Shown one piece after another: positions 11,475 through 24,438 of a stretch of DNA of 64,000 nt. Under the pieces are notes generated by a model. The model had not been told where the DNA came from. It saw only the letters and a program-made list of their open reading frames with translations, and made no database searches. The stretch spans positions 1,178,001 through 1,242,000 of the forward strand of contig BSBN01001750.1 in assembly GCA_027924645.1 (NCBI GenBank), read 5' to 3'. The position numbers and the translations under genes are program-made. Source of the stretch: Cunninghamia lanceolata (Eukaryota > Streptophyta > Pinopsida > Cupressales > Cupressaceae). The number at the start of each line of letters is the position of its first letter. Positions within the stretch are counted from its first letter, which is position 1.

Positions 11475-13620
11475 TACACCCCACCACGAAAAGAACTCAT
11501 GCCCCATGAGTTAATTCTTGGGTTTGTTCCACCTTTACTCTTTGCGGTCTCATGTCTGCCCCATGATCTCTGGACTGCAACCTGCTGCCATGGAAGCAAA
11601 GACTCATGCCCAGCTTTGTAGGCTCTACTCACACCTTGCCATGAGTGGGTGCTTGCAACCAGACCTACCCTTTGCTTGCCATTCTTTCTTACCATCATCT
11701 CTGTCTGAATGCCTGCATTGGAAACCTTGGGTAATGCTTCTTGTACTGTTGTTATGGTAGAATATGTTTGCCTTTCAACTCTTGTTGGTTCTAGAGGACA
11801 AACAATTGTCCCAACTATGATAGCATCCTTGTCTTTCCAATCAACTGGTGGCTTCTTGGAAACATGCTCCTTGACCTTCTGCTGATCCATCTGATCTCCA
11901 TCAGTCAAAACTAAAAGTACCTTCAAACTTTGATCCTTAACAACCCCATTCCTTGAGGTGTCCTCAACTGTCCTTGTCCCTTCTGTATTGACCTGCACAA
12001 ACTCTTTCTTTCCCATCAAGATGACCTTGGCTACCTTCTTTGCTGCAGCATCCTCCTACAATGGTGTCATCACAAAAGTTCTCCCATCCTTCTTGAAGGT
12101 GTAGGTGTTAGCATATCCATCATACAATGCTCTCCTATCAAATTGCCATGGCCTACCTAAAAGTAGGTGACAACATTCCATGGGCAAAATATCACATAAA
12201 ACCCTATCCTGATATTCTCCAATCTAAAAATCAACATATGCTTGTTCATATACCAAAAGTGATTGATTATCACTCACCCAAGATGCTTTGTAAGGATTTT
12301 GATGAGGAATCCTTTCTATGTTCAATTTATCTACCATTTCCTGAGATACCATATTATCTGTTGAACCAGAATCTATTACTACCTTGCATATTTTACCTTT
12401 GCTTTTGCAATTGGTCCGGAAAAGTGCTCTCCTTTGTATCATGTCCTTGGATGTCTTCAAGAGTGTTCTCCTTAGCATCAATGATTCTCCATCTAGAACT
12501 AGGGTTGCATTCCCCATTGGAAGGTTAACACTCTCATCTACCCCTTCTTCTTGCACATATTGAACCCTCTTTTCATTCTTCCTATCACCTCCTGATGTTA
12601 AACCTTGCCTTTCTGGACATTTGAATGCTAGATGACCAATTTCATTACAATGATAACATCTCCTAGTGAAAACATTAGAACCTTTACCACCTCCAAATCT
12701 GCCTCTTGTGCCTTTCCATCCACCCCTGAAATTAGACTGCTCTTGTCCTTTACTAGTCTCTTCTTGATTCTCATTGACTTGTCTTGTGGTAGGGGCTGAT
12801 CCTCTCCCCCTTATATTGTTGGCTCTTCCCCTCATGGACTTATCCTATCTCCTTTTCATCTTCTCCTCAATCCTGAATGTCATTTGATAACAGTCTTCTA
12901 CACTCCTAGGATTAGCCAGAACTAATTCATCATGTATGTTCAATCTCAAACCAGCCAAGTATCTAGCAACCTTTTCAACCTCATTCTCATGATGACTAGA
13001 CCTCATACTTAATTTATAAAATTCCCCAGTATATGCCTTCACATCCATATCCTTTTCTCTTAAAAATTGAAGCTTTTTGAACATTTGAACTTCATAATCC
13101 TTGGGTAAAAATTTACCTTTGATTCTTGCTACCATCTTGTCCCATTAGGAAATCTTGGACTTACCCTGCTTTCTCCTCTCTAATTGTATGTAATCCCACC
13201 ATACCAAGGCATGACCTCCGAATTTGGTCTTTGCAATCTTTACTTTCTACCTCTCAGGAACCTCCTCACATTCGAAGTGATTATCTAATGCAACAATCCA
13301 ATCAACTCTTCCTCATTTAGACTTCCATTATACTTTGGAACATCAATCTTTACCTAAGGTTTGTCATTCTTGACTACCCTTAACAGTTTTTCAAATCTCT
13401 GATCTTCAGGATCCAGATCTTCATCTACATCTTCAAACTCTTCACCATTCTCTTCTCCTTCTGGTTCACTTTCTTCCACTTCCCTTCTTTTGTTTGTCTC
13501 CAAGGCTGCAAGCCTGGCTTGAAGGGCTTTTGCAAGCTCTTTCATCTCCCTCATCTCTCGAGCATGCTTTTCTTTCAACTCTTGCAACTCTCTAGCAGTT
13601 CCAGCACCTTTTGGAGGCAT
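11475..13620 (-). pseudogene. gypsy gag-protease polyprotein, RT and integrase deleted
   Basis: The minus-strand start at 13,620 opens an 88-residue piece beginning MPPKGAGTARELQEL, a charged coiled coil followed by an acidic stretch. After a frameshift, 13,135-12,845 gives the capsid domain (KGKFLPKDYEVQMFKKLQ, then KVARYLAGL). Next, 12,835-12,224 carries an Arg/Gly-rich linker, a zinc knuckle CYHCNEIGHLAFKC and a retropepsin with active site VVIDSGST. The protease flap end (GRPWQFDRRALYDGY) falls near 12,150. A 193-residue Lys/Gln-rich tail, in the same frame as the last three pieces, then runs straight into the LTR. In full elements RT would follow the protease, so an internal deletion is likely. 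A few stops and one frameshift break the frame. Confidence 0.78.
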
Positions 13621-13695
13621 CTTGCTAACCTCTCAATCCTCTACTTCTACCTTCTCAATGACAGAATCAAACACACAACAGCCCAAACCTTTTAC

Positions 13696-13711
13696 TGAGC
13701 TCTAATACCTC
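13696..13711 (-). other. primer-binding site of element C
   Basis: Minus-strand sequence next to the 5' LTR reads GAGGTATTAGAGCTCAG, a degenerate initiator tRNA-Met site. Confidence 0.55.
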
Positions 13712-13713
13712 TA

Positions 13714-15173
13714 TGATGCAGAGCTAAAACTCTGTCATGCAAACTGATCGATTAGAGGGCGGTCCATGTCTTGGTGATCTTCTCTTCATCGGCCAAATAT
13801 TCCCCGTCGGCCACTTTACCCTTTATCTTTCCGACGTTCAACTCTCCCCGATGTATCTCTTCAACTTTGTATCTGTCGAGAGATAAATTCTTTAATGTAC
13901 ATTCAGGATATACATTTGTGATATACAATCGCAATATACATTCGGTGTGACCTTCCTCGTCGGTGAGCGCTTTGCATGTGCTCCTGATACACCGATGGAA
14001 CAGCTTGAATATACTTTCACCGACTTGTGATCACTGGTTTCCTTCACCGTTGCTACTGTTGCCTCTTGCATCTAACACAATGTATATGCGCAATGTATAT
14101 TTTCAATATACATTCAGAAGATGCATTCTCCACATACATTCAGAACATGCATTCGGAACATGCATTTAGTGAAATTGATCATTGACTTTCCTTGTATCTA
14201 TGCCGATGTACATTCGCAACATGCATTTCGAATATGCATTCAATGGGACCGAACGTTGACTTCCTTTGTATGCCAATACATTATCGGTCAGACTTCCCAG
14301 ATCGGAAGCTTTCAACTTTCTCACTCTAACACCTTTTGTCACCCCGATGCAGAACTTAACCATTTACAAGATACTTTTGCAACATACACATGAACATACA
14401 ACTATGAGATACACATGAAATGAACTCGACATACATTAGCAATATACACATAGAATGTATACCCAGTGAAACAACACGAATCTTCACTGATCTAAACCTC
14501 TGCAAACCCTGTAGCTTCACAGACCTATTTCTCCAACAATCTAGCACATGACAAATGCTAGGGTCTATTAATTCATCTTGTACGCGATCCTGCAAACACA
14601 AACGAACAAAACAAAAATGAACTGTACAACCATTCCACCGATTTCAAAGAAATCTAACCGATGGAATGGATTAAGAATCCATCTTGGCCACAAAATAGTA
14701 AATCAATTGAACAGAGAAAACCTAAGAAATCGAATGACAGAAAGATACACAGAACAAGACTTTGTTTATTATGCCTTTCAAAAATGTGCATACACAGATG
14801 CTCTATTTCACAATTGTAATTCGCACTCTCTCAGATCTTCCTAATCTCAACTACAACTGATTACATTCGATGATCTTGGGCATTTATCTACTCACCTTCA
14901 GTAGTACTGAATTGACTCCAAGTGACTGGGAGATCTAACAACCTCCAACTGCCTAACAACCTCCTAACTGTCTAACAACCCTCATGATTACAGATCGACA
15001 AGTGTCCTTGGGACTTACAACATAAACCTAGATACAAACTAAAATGACATGCATTGGTCAAATAGACCTTATTACATGAATGGTCTTATAGGACCTTATT
15101 GGAAACAGCAAAATGAACATTAAATAGTTAAATGCCTCATGGAGGCCACTGTGGATTGGGTGCTCCTGCACCA
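13714..15173 (-). repeat. 5' LTR of element C with ATGCAT-rich minisatellite
   Basis: 1,460 bases. Between about 13,895 and 14,255 it contains many degenerate 17-20-base units of the form ACATTCGGAACATGCATT, rich in ATGCAT and TACATT words. The partner LTR has only a few, so the array expanded or contracted between the two copies. Confidence 0.82.
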
Positions 15174-15683
15174 ATATTTACTCCCATGACTTTGTTCCAT
15201 ACATGACTTAACTCCTCACAACCTCAACATCTTTAGGTTGGCTCTACTGGTGAAGTAACAATAGCATGAACTAACAGTTTTCTCGCAACTCAACATGTGG
15301 ACTACCAAAATGCTTACCACTTGGAGACTAGACATTTTTGACATCTATAAACTTATCCTCAAAACCGCATAGCAAAATATTCATCTATAGTGGAATGCGG
15401 AGCATTCCAATAAACCACTAATACTGTCATTACAAAGTCTGATACTCTGTCAACTCTATCTTTCACTGCAGAGGGCTTCAAGACCTGAAACTTTGGATTT
15501 AGACTCCTTTAGTATGCACCAAAAATACCTTACAACCGCATAGCAAGAATCTTCATAGCGGAGCAATGTAGACTAAAATAATGTGATCCTGTCTTAGGTT
15601 CTATACTGCAAATGCCATCAATGACAGCACTACTCACTGTCATGCTCATCAATCTCTTCATCATCATGCTTATGTTGCCAACA

Positions 15684-15735
15684 ATCTCTCCCTTTGTCAT
15701 TGATGTCAACATACACCAAAACTTCTCCCCCTTTG
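15684..15735 (-). other. polypurine tract region of element A
   Basis: Minus-strand sequence beside the 3' LTR reads GACAAAGGGAGAGAT, preceded by a second tract GACAAAGGGGGAGAAG about 40 bases away. Element B has the equivalent CCAAAGGGGGAGGT beside its 3' LTR. Confidence 0.6.
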
Positions 15736-15940
15736 TCATCAATGGCAAAGTGACCACATGTATTTCTACAAATCAAAACTTCTCCCCTATCTCAAAACTA
15801 ATCTTATTTTTCTATGTACATACTCACCCTTACTATTTTATTCCTATACTTTAATATGTAAATCAAAATATTATATTATCACAAAAATTGTTTTCTTTTA
15901 TCTTTCCGCATATGTACAGGAAATTAGGATATGAACCTTA

Positions 15941-18900
15941 TTATTTGGTAGGAAGAATCTCCTTGTATATATTCTTCAGATGTAACACTGCAGAGTCCCA
16001 ATGCTTCTTGGCAGAGTTGAGTATTTACATCTGCCCAGTAATCTGCAAAAACAATTCTTCTACTTCTTCAATTGATGAAGGTGCAGTTGTCATCTGAACA
16101 AACTTATCAGCCTCTTTCAACATCCCTGTCAGCACTGCTATCTTAAAACTAACAATCTCCCTCAACTGACTCATATGATCCTTAATTAGTTCTCTTTAAT
16201 TATGAAGTTTCTTGATGATTACATGAGTCTTTTTAACTTCAACCCTCATATCTCCATTTTTATCCTTTAAAGGCTCATATGTTTCAGAGATATTAGCTAT
16301 CTGCATTTCAAGGCCATCGATCTTGTCTTTTATGTCTTTTATAGTTATAGGCCATGATAAGCAAAATTGATATATTACCCTAGCTTCACCTAGGGCATTT
16401 TGAACACTCTTTACACTAATACCCAACAGATTGTGTGCCTTGGAACACTTTTCTGATAGATATATTAGTCTCTTATTACTAATATGTTCCATTACTTTCT
16501 TCTCAACTTCCTTCTCTAAAGATGTAGAATAACTGTTAAAGGACTCCAATAGTTGTTTCATTTGTTGTACAGGAGTTAGAGAGGCATCCCTCTTGGTCTC
16601 TAGTAACACCTTTTCAAAAACTTTTATTGCTTCCTATAGAATCTCATTTCCTTCTACTTATGATTGTAATATTTCTTCTTGGGCAATAGCCTGAAAAATG
16701 GTTCCTAGTCGCAATTTCTTCAATGGAGAAATATTGGACAAATTGATTTGTCCATCCATAGATGGCAATTGAAATAGCTATGGGGATGCAATAGACTGAA
16801 TTTGTCTCTGTTGAGCCAAGAAGTGTCTTATGGAGTCAATTGGGGAGACTCTAGAACTCTCACCCTCTGTATTTTTTTCTCCTCTTCAAAAACAGTGACC
16901 ATGTGTGAACCTGAAATCTTCAGAGGACAATTTTCTTCATGTATCCCTTCACCTTCTTTGTTCTTAGCCTGATACCCAGAGGTTTCCAAAGGAACAGAAG
17001 CATTGTCCACAGTGCTTTCTACTTGTTCATTTTAATTCAAAACCATCTCACTATGTTCTCCTTTTTCTTTATCTTTCTTTTCCTCTAGATTCTCCTTTTA
17101 TTCAACACTCTCTACATTCTCCAGAGGAGGAGATAAGTTTCCAATATTTTGATCCTTTGCATTGGTTGTTTCGGTGTTTACCGGAGGAGATGACACATTT
17201 TTCTTTGTCTGAATATCTTGTTTTGTACTCATTGCTTCAGTCTCTTCATTTTTCTCAGAATTGCCATCACCCTTTTCTCTTTCCTTAGAAGAAGACAATT
17301 CTTCAATGATAGTTGTATCAATTTTTATTTCCTTAATGATATCTGTTGTTATCTTCAAGGTCTCCTTTTCTAGCCTTTTTATTTCTTCTTTGTCATTAGA
17401 CATTAAGGTGTTCAATCTCCTTTTTGTTCTAAATTCTTTGGCTAACCTTTGAATAGCCTGTCTTTTCTTGAGTAGAAATTGAAGGAGAAATTTTCTCAAT
17501 TGCCTTATTTCTCATTTCAATATCATTATTCATAGCTTCATCTCTTTTCTTTGTTAGCACACTAGCAAGATTTTCAGGTAATTGATCAATAACCTCTATT
17601 AAAGCAACATTGAAAGCACCCATGTACCTGATTATTACTTTTTCAATGGTTGATTTGTCATTTAAGGATCTTTCATCATAAAGTTCTGCTACTTGTTTTA
17701 GATTTCCATATTATGTTATAGCACTAACAGTAGCTTCAAGTTGTAGGGGTGCAAGACTTGATTTCTTTAACTTCTTTTTTTTCTGTCTTTCTCCTTTGAG
17801 ACTTCTCCTTTTTCAGCATCTTCATTTTCTCTTTTCTTCTTTTCCTTTCCTTTTCCCTTAGGAGACTCGACTCCTTTACCAGATTTCTCTTCTCTTTTTT
17901 TGAAGATGAAGCCATCCTTTTCCTTCTCACTTCCTTCTTCACTTCTGGTATCAACATTAGCAATTTTTGCTTTCTTGGTACAAGGATCTTCTTCAAAGGC
18001 TTGAGATGCTCTTTTCTTGCTCCAGACCAATTGAGGTCCTTCTTCTTTTTCTTCTTCCTCATCATCATAATTGATATATCTTTTTCTTGTAGCTTTTTCC
18101 TTTACTCTTCTCCTCTTGGGAGGTTGTTGATGTATAGACGCACTAGATGCTACTTTCTTCTCTAAACTTGCTGCAGGCATGCCTCTAGAGGATTTTGGAG
18201 CAGCAAGAGAGGAGTTAGAGGTCCTAGTTGACCTTCTTATGCTAGGAGACTCTTTTGGTGAATTAGGTATGTCTTTTGATTTCTCCACAGAGTTCTTTGG
18301 TGACACTACCTCCTCTAATTTAGTCCTCATTTTCTCAACATTTTTCTTTATTTCTTTCTCCTTGTGCTTCAAATGCAATTCGGTGGATTTTTCTTCATAT
18401 GCTCCAAATCTTTCTACAGAGGTATCTCTTGGTTTGCTTAGCATTAGGTTGACAAGCCCAATGACTATGTCTTCAGCAACTTCATAGCCCATTTTGAGAA
18501 TCCAGACTGTTATGGGTTCCACTACTTCCATGATACACTCATCTTTACTGACCATAAAAATGATGTCATTCTTATATTTCTCTACAACCTTTTTAGGAAT
18601 TCTTTCCCTTGCATGCATTTTCTCCTAAAAATTCTTAAAGAAACCCCATAATGCAGTATTGTAGGTTTCTAAGTTGCCCATCCTTCTTAAATGATATCTA
18701 ATTTGTACTGCAACTAGAATATCTCTCAACCACACTATATTCTTTGTTCCAAAAATCGCTCTAAGAAAATAAAATAGCAAGCATATGATTAGGGTACCAT
18801 ACTAGAAGGGGTACTGAGATTATTTGGTTTTCTAAAGGTTCTCCATTAACTGAACTATCTCAGGAGCTCACACAGGTCTATGTCTTTGTTTTCTTTCATC

Positions 18901-19363
18901 ATTTGATATGATGTATGTATTGTTGTGGCAGAAACAGAGTTTTCTCTATTTGTGAAGAAAATATTGTATCCAAGCATCATTGATGCATACTTCACTGTAG
19001 GATCCTTAATATCATTTACAGTTAGGGCTCGCTTGTCAAACTTCACTCTGGTGAGCTTCATCACCACATCATTTTTCACAGACTTCAATGTCAGAACTGT
19101 TCTAGTGGAGAATAACCCTATTACAACCCTAATAGCCTCTTTGTTTATCATATGCAACAAATCCAACCATGTAAAATTATCATGGATGCGACTCAACACA
19201 TACTTGACCCAAGCATCCTTATAACAAAAAATATGGTAGTCACTCCATACATCTAGTTTCTTCTCTGTCAAAGCCATGTGTTCAGGTTTCAGCTCAAAAT
19301 CGTCATTAGTTAGCTCATTCACCCATACTTCTCCCAATTTTGCAAGATTATATTCTTCCATCT
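15941..19363 (-). pseudogene. ORF2 of element A, main (C-terminal) part; function unknown
   Basis: This is homologous along its length to ORF2 of element B (39,961-43,186). Shared landmarks in order are: FELKP (19,285), YVLSR.HDNF.W, LKSVKN, KFDKRA, the RENS segment, a hydrophobic patch ending in LFYFL (18,780), TALWG.FKNF, ARERIP (18,610), GYEV, ERFG, a long Lys/Glu/Ser-rich stretch (18,400-17,100) and a helical C-terminal domain with FCLSWP (16,360). No match to protease, RT, integrase, transposase or helicase motifs is visible. It has stops and at least three frame changes, so it is now inactive. Copia element D is inserted at 19,363; the first ~54 codons lie beyond it at 25,345-25,506. 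The TAA at 15,941-15,943 aligns with the end of B's ORF2. Confidence 0.72.
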
Positions 19364-20282
19364 TGTTAGAAATGAAAGTAATACTACTTCAATGGAAATC
19401 TGATTCAAGATAAATTTTAGCAATCTTTAAGTGTGCATTAACAATGGAGATTGTAACAAAACATAAAACCCACTACAGAAAAGATGTCAAACATGAAGAA
19501 CTCAACACAATGACACAGTGTTTATGTGGAGAAAACCCTTGCAGGTTAAAAACTCCACTAGGAAAGAGGCACAAGTTTGTATTAATCTTAACAAGATTGT
19601 ACAATACATCAACTACACAACTCTCTCCACAAGTCTTCAATCTGACAGTATTTCGGTAGCACCTGAGTACCTAAAATCTATATTGCAGCAAAAAATACAT
19701 GGAAAATATTATAGAAACATTTTCCAACTCATCCTAGGCATTCACCTTCTCTCTCCTAAGATTCTCCAACCTGTAAACATTAATTACCATCTTACAAGCA
19801 TCTTACACTTGTCCAAAAATAGTCATGCAAAGTTTGGGGGCCCAAGACTAAATCTGGCCTCTTACAACATCTTATGATGCGTCATAACCGTCATAGATTC
19901 CACAAAAGAGTATCATTCCAAGATAGGAACCTTGGGCTAAATATAGCAAATATACAACTAACATATCTGTCACATGCGTCATAGAATCACAGAATCTTAT
20001 GACAACTTGTAGATATCATAGATTCAATTACCAAACATTATGACAATTGTTTAACATGCCAAATATAGTAGATTCCTCAAGGGAGAATCCCTACCCTCAT
20101 TTACTTTGAGTTTTTACATTTGCCAACAGTAAAAGTCACTCCATAATTACCTCTGGTTACTCTAAAATTACCCCTGCCAGTGAAACTAGTACATCTCCTC
20201 ATGGATAATTACAAATTACATATAATAAATGGAATAAATACAATATTGGGATTTACAAGGTTAATGGCACCTTATGCCAACA
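19364..20282 (-). repeat. 3' LTR of copia element D
   Basis: 919 bases, TG...CA ends, highly similar to 24,439-25,344. One visible length difference is the extra TCTCTCC-type segment near 19,620. Confidence 0.92.
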
Positions 20283-20341
20283 TTCTCCCACTTGACATTA
20301 TACATTGTAAAACAACCCATAGGAAATCAAATGAAAAATAA

Positions 20342-23300
20342 TCAGGCACTAGAAACAAGGCCCATGGCCTCTCTGCACCATACGAACTTCTCTGTGCTCA
20401 CAAGTTTGGTCAATGAATCTGCAACATTCTCCTGAGTGTCTACCTTCTTCAACTCAATCTCTCCATTTGCAACCAACTCTCGAACAAAGTGATACTGAAC
20501 ATCAACATGCTTAGTCTGAGCATGATACATGGGATTCTTGGCCAAACAGATAGCACTCTGGCTATCACAACCAATCTGAATGATCCTGCAATCAAAACCA
20601 ATACCTGTACACAGTCTCCTCAACCAAATTGCCTCCTTAGAGACATGGGTAGTAGCCATATACTCTGCTTCTATGGTGGGCAAAGCAACTGTGGGCTGCC
20701 TCTTACTCATCCAACTCACTGCTTCTCCAAACAGAGTAAACACATAGCCACTAGTGGACCTTTGACTGTCTAAGTCACCTGCCCAATCTGCATCAACAAA
20801 ACCCTGTATGTCCAAAGATTTATTAGCACTATCAGTACTAGAATAAACCAAACAATGATCAAGAGTACCTGCAAGATATTTAAACACCCTCTTCACACAG
20901 TTCCAATGTTGTCTACCATGGTTAGACATAAATCTGCTCAAAACTCCCACTGCTTGGACAACATTTGGTCTAATGCAAACCATTGCATACATCAAACTCC
21001 CTACAACACTAGCATATGGCACATTAAACATATCCTCAAGATCATCCTCATTCTTTGGACACATATCTAATGAAAGCTTAGTACCAATGGGTAAAGGAAC
21101 TCTAACTAGGTTACAATCCTGCAAAGTAAACCTCTGCAAAATAGTATTCACATACTTACTTTGTGACAACCAAAGCTTTATGTTAACTCTATCCCTCCTG
21201 ATCTCCATTCCTAAAATATACCTTGCAGTACCAAGATCCTTCATCTCAAATGCACCTAAAAGTTGGGCTTTAAGCTCACTGACCATACCCTTAGTATTGC
21301 TGAAAAACATGTCATCAACATACAAAGCAATAACCAGTATAGAATCATTAACACAATAAATGTAAACACAGTGATCCTCCTCGCTTCTGACAAAATCTAA
21401 TTTCGAAACAAATGAGTCAAACTTTTGATACCACATTATAGGGGACTATTTCAGACCATAAAGAGACCTCTTTAACCTGCAAACCCAATGTTCTTTTCCT
21501 TTTACCTCAAAACCTGTAGGTTGTTTCATATAAATTTCTTCTTCAATATCTCCATGTAAGAACGCAGTCTTAACATCCATTTGCTCAATCTCCCAATCAT
21601 AAGCTATAGCAATGGATAAGAGAAATCTAATAAAAGTCAATTTAGCAACAGGAGAGAATATCTCACCAAAATCAACTCCCTCTCTCTGGGAGTAGCCCTT
21701 GGCTACCAGTCTAGCCTTGTACTTCTCCAATGACCCGTCTGCTCCAAACTTCTTCTTGAAGACCCACTTACATCCTATGGCCTTTCTTCCTTTGGGCAAA
21801 CAAACAAGATCCCAAGTGTTACAAGAGTCTAAATCCATCATCTCCTCCTGCATGGCTAACTTCCAAGACTCACTATCATCTGCAAAAATAGCTTCCCTGT
21901 AGGATCTAGGTTCATCGTTAGTACTCAATAAAGCATATACACAACAGAAATCTGGTGGGCTATACCTGTCAATTGGATTTCGTTGTCTTGTGGATCTCCT
22001 CAAGGGTGGAGTAAGAGACTCTACTCGTTCTTCTGCATGATCATTTGTACCAACTTCTTCTGTAACAACAGATTCATCTTCATCAGAACTACTTGAATCT
22101 TCTTCTTCTTCTTCTTCACCCCCCAATCCATCATTTTGTTCTTCCTGAGGTGCATCTTGCTGCTCTAAATCAAAGTACACCTTCTTTACCTTTTCTTCTT
22201 TCTCTTTTGGTTGCTCAGGTTCAGAAATAGCTCTAAGTTCCCTGAAAATAACATCTCTAGAAAAGATAATCTTGCGGGTTAGTGGATTCCAAAGCTTATA
22301 GCCTTTGACATTATCGCCATATCTAATGAATGTACACTTTTCAGCCTTTGGATCCAACTTAGATCACTTTTCCTTAGGCACATGAACAAAAGCCTTACAG
22401 CCAGAAACCCTTAAATGTGAAACAAAAAGTTTCTTACCTGTCCAAACTTCATAAGATGTCGAATCAAGAGCCTTACAAGGAGATATGTTTATCAAGTAGC
22501 AAACAGTACACACAGCCTCTGCCCAAAAGCATTTATCCAACTGTGCATCACTAAGCATACTTCTAGCCCTTTCCACAATTGTTCGATTCATCCTTTCTGC
22601 AACACCATTCTACTGTGGTGTATACGGAGTTATCTTTTGTCTAATTATACCTGCATGCTTGCAAAACTCATCAAATTCCTTAGAGCAATATTCCCCTCCA
22701 TTGTCAGATCTTAATATTTTTATCTTTAAACCTGACTGGTTCTCTACTAAGACTTTGAATTCCTTAAACTTAGTGAAAACTTTAGATTTATGTTTCATAA
22801 AATAAATCCATGTGTATCTGGATACATCATCAATGAAGGTGACAAAATAATGAGATTTTCCAATAGATTCATTATCCACAGGTCCAAACACATCCGTATG
22901 AATAATTTCTAATTTCTCTTTTGCTCTATTGCTTCCTGAAGGAAATGATTTTCTATTTTGTTTACCAAACACACAATGCTCACAAAAATCAAAGTGCTCA
23001 TCAAAATAAGAGAAATCATCCAACAATTCTTTATTCTTAATAGTTTTTAATACATTATTGCTTGTGTGGCCCAATCTACGATGCCACAACATACATGTAT
23101 TTTTAGTAGTAGCCTTAGATACATAGGAGACATTACAAACTGTAGTGGCTTCAAGCTTGAACAGGTTTTCCAATCTCTTCCCCTTCACTACCACCAAGTT
23201 CCCTCTCACCAATCTGCAGCCATGCTTGTCAAATGTCACATGCATTCCCAAATCATTCAACTTCGAAACTAAAATTAGATTTCTAGCTAATCCAGGAACA

Positions 23301-24331
23301 TGCAAAACACCAAGGAGGGTTTTAATCCTCCCATCACTGAAACACAACAATACCTTTCCTTTCTTGACAATTGGATATGAAGAGTTGTCACCAAGGTAGA
23401 TATTATCTCCATCATATTCTTCATATGTGGAGAACCAATCCTTATGCGGGGTCATATGAAACGAGCATCCTGAGTCAACCAACCAGTGATCATTAGAAAC
23501 AAGATTACATGTAGAAACTAAAACTTCTTCACCTGCATTCAAGGACTTATCTGAAGCACTCTTCCACTGTTTCTTGGGGTTTCTGCACTCCTTCACATGT
23601 CCCCTTTTACCGCAGTTCCAACACTTAACTATGTTCTTTTTACCAAGAGTCTTAGACCAGCCCTTGGACTTGTCCTTAGCCCCTTTCTGATCTCCTTTTA
23701 GTACTCTTTCATTAGACCTTCCCCTGACACTGAGAGCATCCTCTGAACTATCTAAACTCTTCTTCCTCAATTCTTGTGATAGTAGCACTAAAACAAGAGC
23801 ATCCAACTTCAGATCTGCAAGGTTAGCAGTGATAGAAAGGATAACATTCTCCCAAAATTTGGGTAAAGAACAAAGAAGTAAGATACATTTATCTTCCTCA
23901 CTAACCTCAACATCTACTGAATCAAGCTGACTCAATAACAAATTAAAAGAATTTAAATGCTCTACAACTGATTCACCTTCTCACATTTTCATGGAAAACA
24001 ATTTTCTTTTTAAATAAAGTTTATTTACCATACTCTTGGCTTGATATATCTCACCCAACCGATTCCACAACTTGTGTGCGGTCTCCTCCTTTGTGACATT
24101 CAACGGGACAGAGTCTGAAAGACACAACCGGATAGTTCCCTGTGCCTTCTTATCCAATCTATCCCACTCATCTTGAGAGACATCGTCAGGTTTCTTCTCT
24201 TTTTGAACAGCCAACCATTGGTTTCTTTCTTCCAACAAATCTTCCATTTTCATCTTCCACAACTCATACCTCATTCCGTTGAACTTCTCAATGTCCAATC
24301 GAGAGGTTGATGCAACGGTGGATGCAGCCAT
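20342..24331 (-). pseudogene. Ty1/copia gag-pol polyprotein with four premature stops
   Basis: A single reading frame of about 1,330 codons from the ATG at 24,331 to the TAA ending at 20,342. Order: gag (FNGMRYELWKMKM near the start), a zinc knuckle CWNCGKRGHVKEC with one residue fewer than usual before the last Cys, and a protease with VDSGCSFHMT. The integrase has an HRRLGH zinc region, then HTDVFGP, RSDNGGEY and NGVAER. The reverse transcriptase has YVDD, and RNase H has DADWAGD, EAEYMA and CDSQSA. The only breaks are four in-frame stops at 23,981, 22,610, 22,364 and 21,446, each explicable as CAG to TAG or CGA to TGA; I see no frameshift. Catalytic residues of protease, integrase, RT and RNase H all look intact. 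Confidence 0.93.
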
Positions 24332-24421
24332 AATAACAACACAAGTTCTACAAAATAAACACAACCAAATCTCCCACTACAGCTACAACTTCCACACTAC
24401 CACCCAAGAGTCAAAGCTGGC

Positions 24422-24438
24422 CAGGCCTTGATACCAAA
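24422..24438 (-). other. primer-binding site of element D
   Basis: Minus strand reads TTTGGTATCAAGGCCTGG directly beside the 5' LTR, the usual copia initiator tRNA-Met site with one central change. Confidence 0.8.

Larger units (their letters stand above)
10313..15173 (-). mobile_element. element C: Ty3/gypsy derivative with gag and protease only
   Basis: Two LTRs (10,313-11,474 and 13,714-15,173), starting TGATGCAGAGC and ending CTACACCA or CTGCACCA, are flanked by a perfect 5-bp duplication ATATT (10,308-10,312 and 15,174-15,178). The interior of 2.24 kb on the minus strand encodes gag, a zinc knuckle and a retropepsin, but nothing resembling RT or integrase. The insertion splits the LTR of element A a second time. 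It is non-autonomous in its present form; whether the deletion preceded insertion cannot be told from one copy. Confidence 0.88.
3993..15683 (-). repeat. 3' LTR of element A, split into three pieces
   Basis: Pieces at 3,993-4,262, 9,897-10,312 and 15,179-15,683 align in order with the intact LTR at 27,114-28,472. The first break is caused by chromovirus derivative J, the second by gypsy derivative C. The right-hand LTR carries roughly 170 extra bases (about 28,225-28,400) that this copy lacks. The left start TGTTGAACACC and the right end TGTTGCCAACA define the LTR limits. Confidence 0.85.

Noticed and set aside
11518..11760. Plus-strand ORFs at 11,433-11,760
   Set aside because: Antisense shadows of the C-terminal tail of element C's polyprotein, which is the longer and better supported reading.
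13895..14255. Regularly spaced short repeats, considered as CRISPR
   Set aside because: Units are degenerate, contiguous, without unique spacers of constant size, and lie inside a plant LTR.
17736..18068. 110-codon Lys-rich minus-strand ORF
   Set aside because: An alternative frame through the low-complexity Lys/Glu region of ORF2 in element A; composition alone makes it open.
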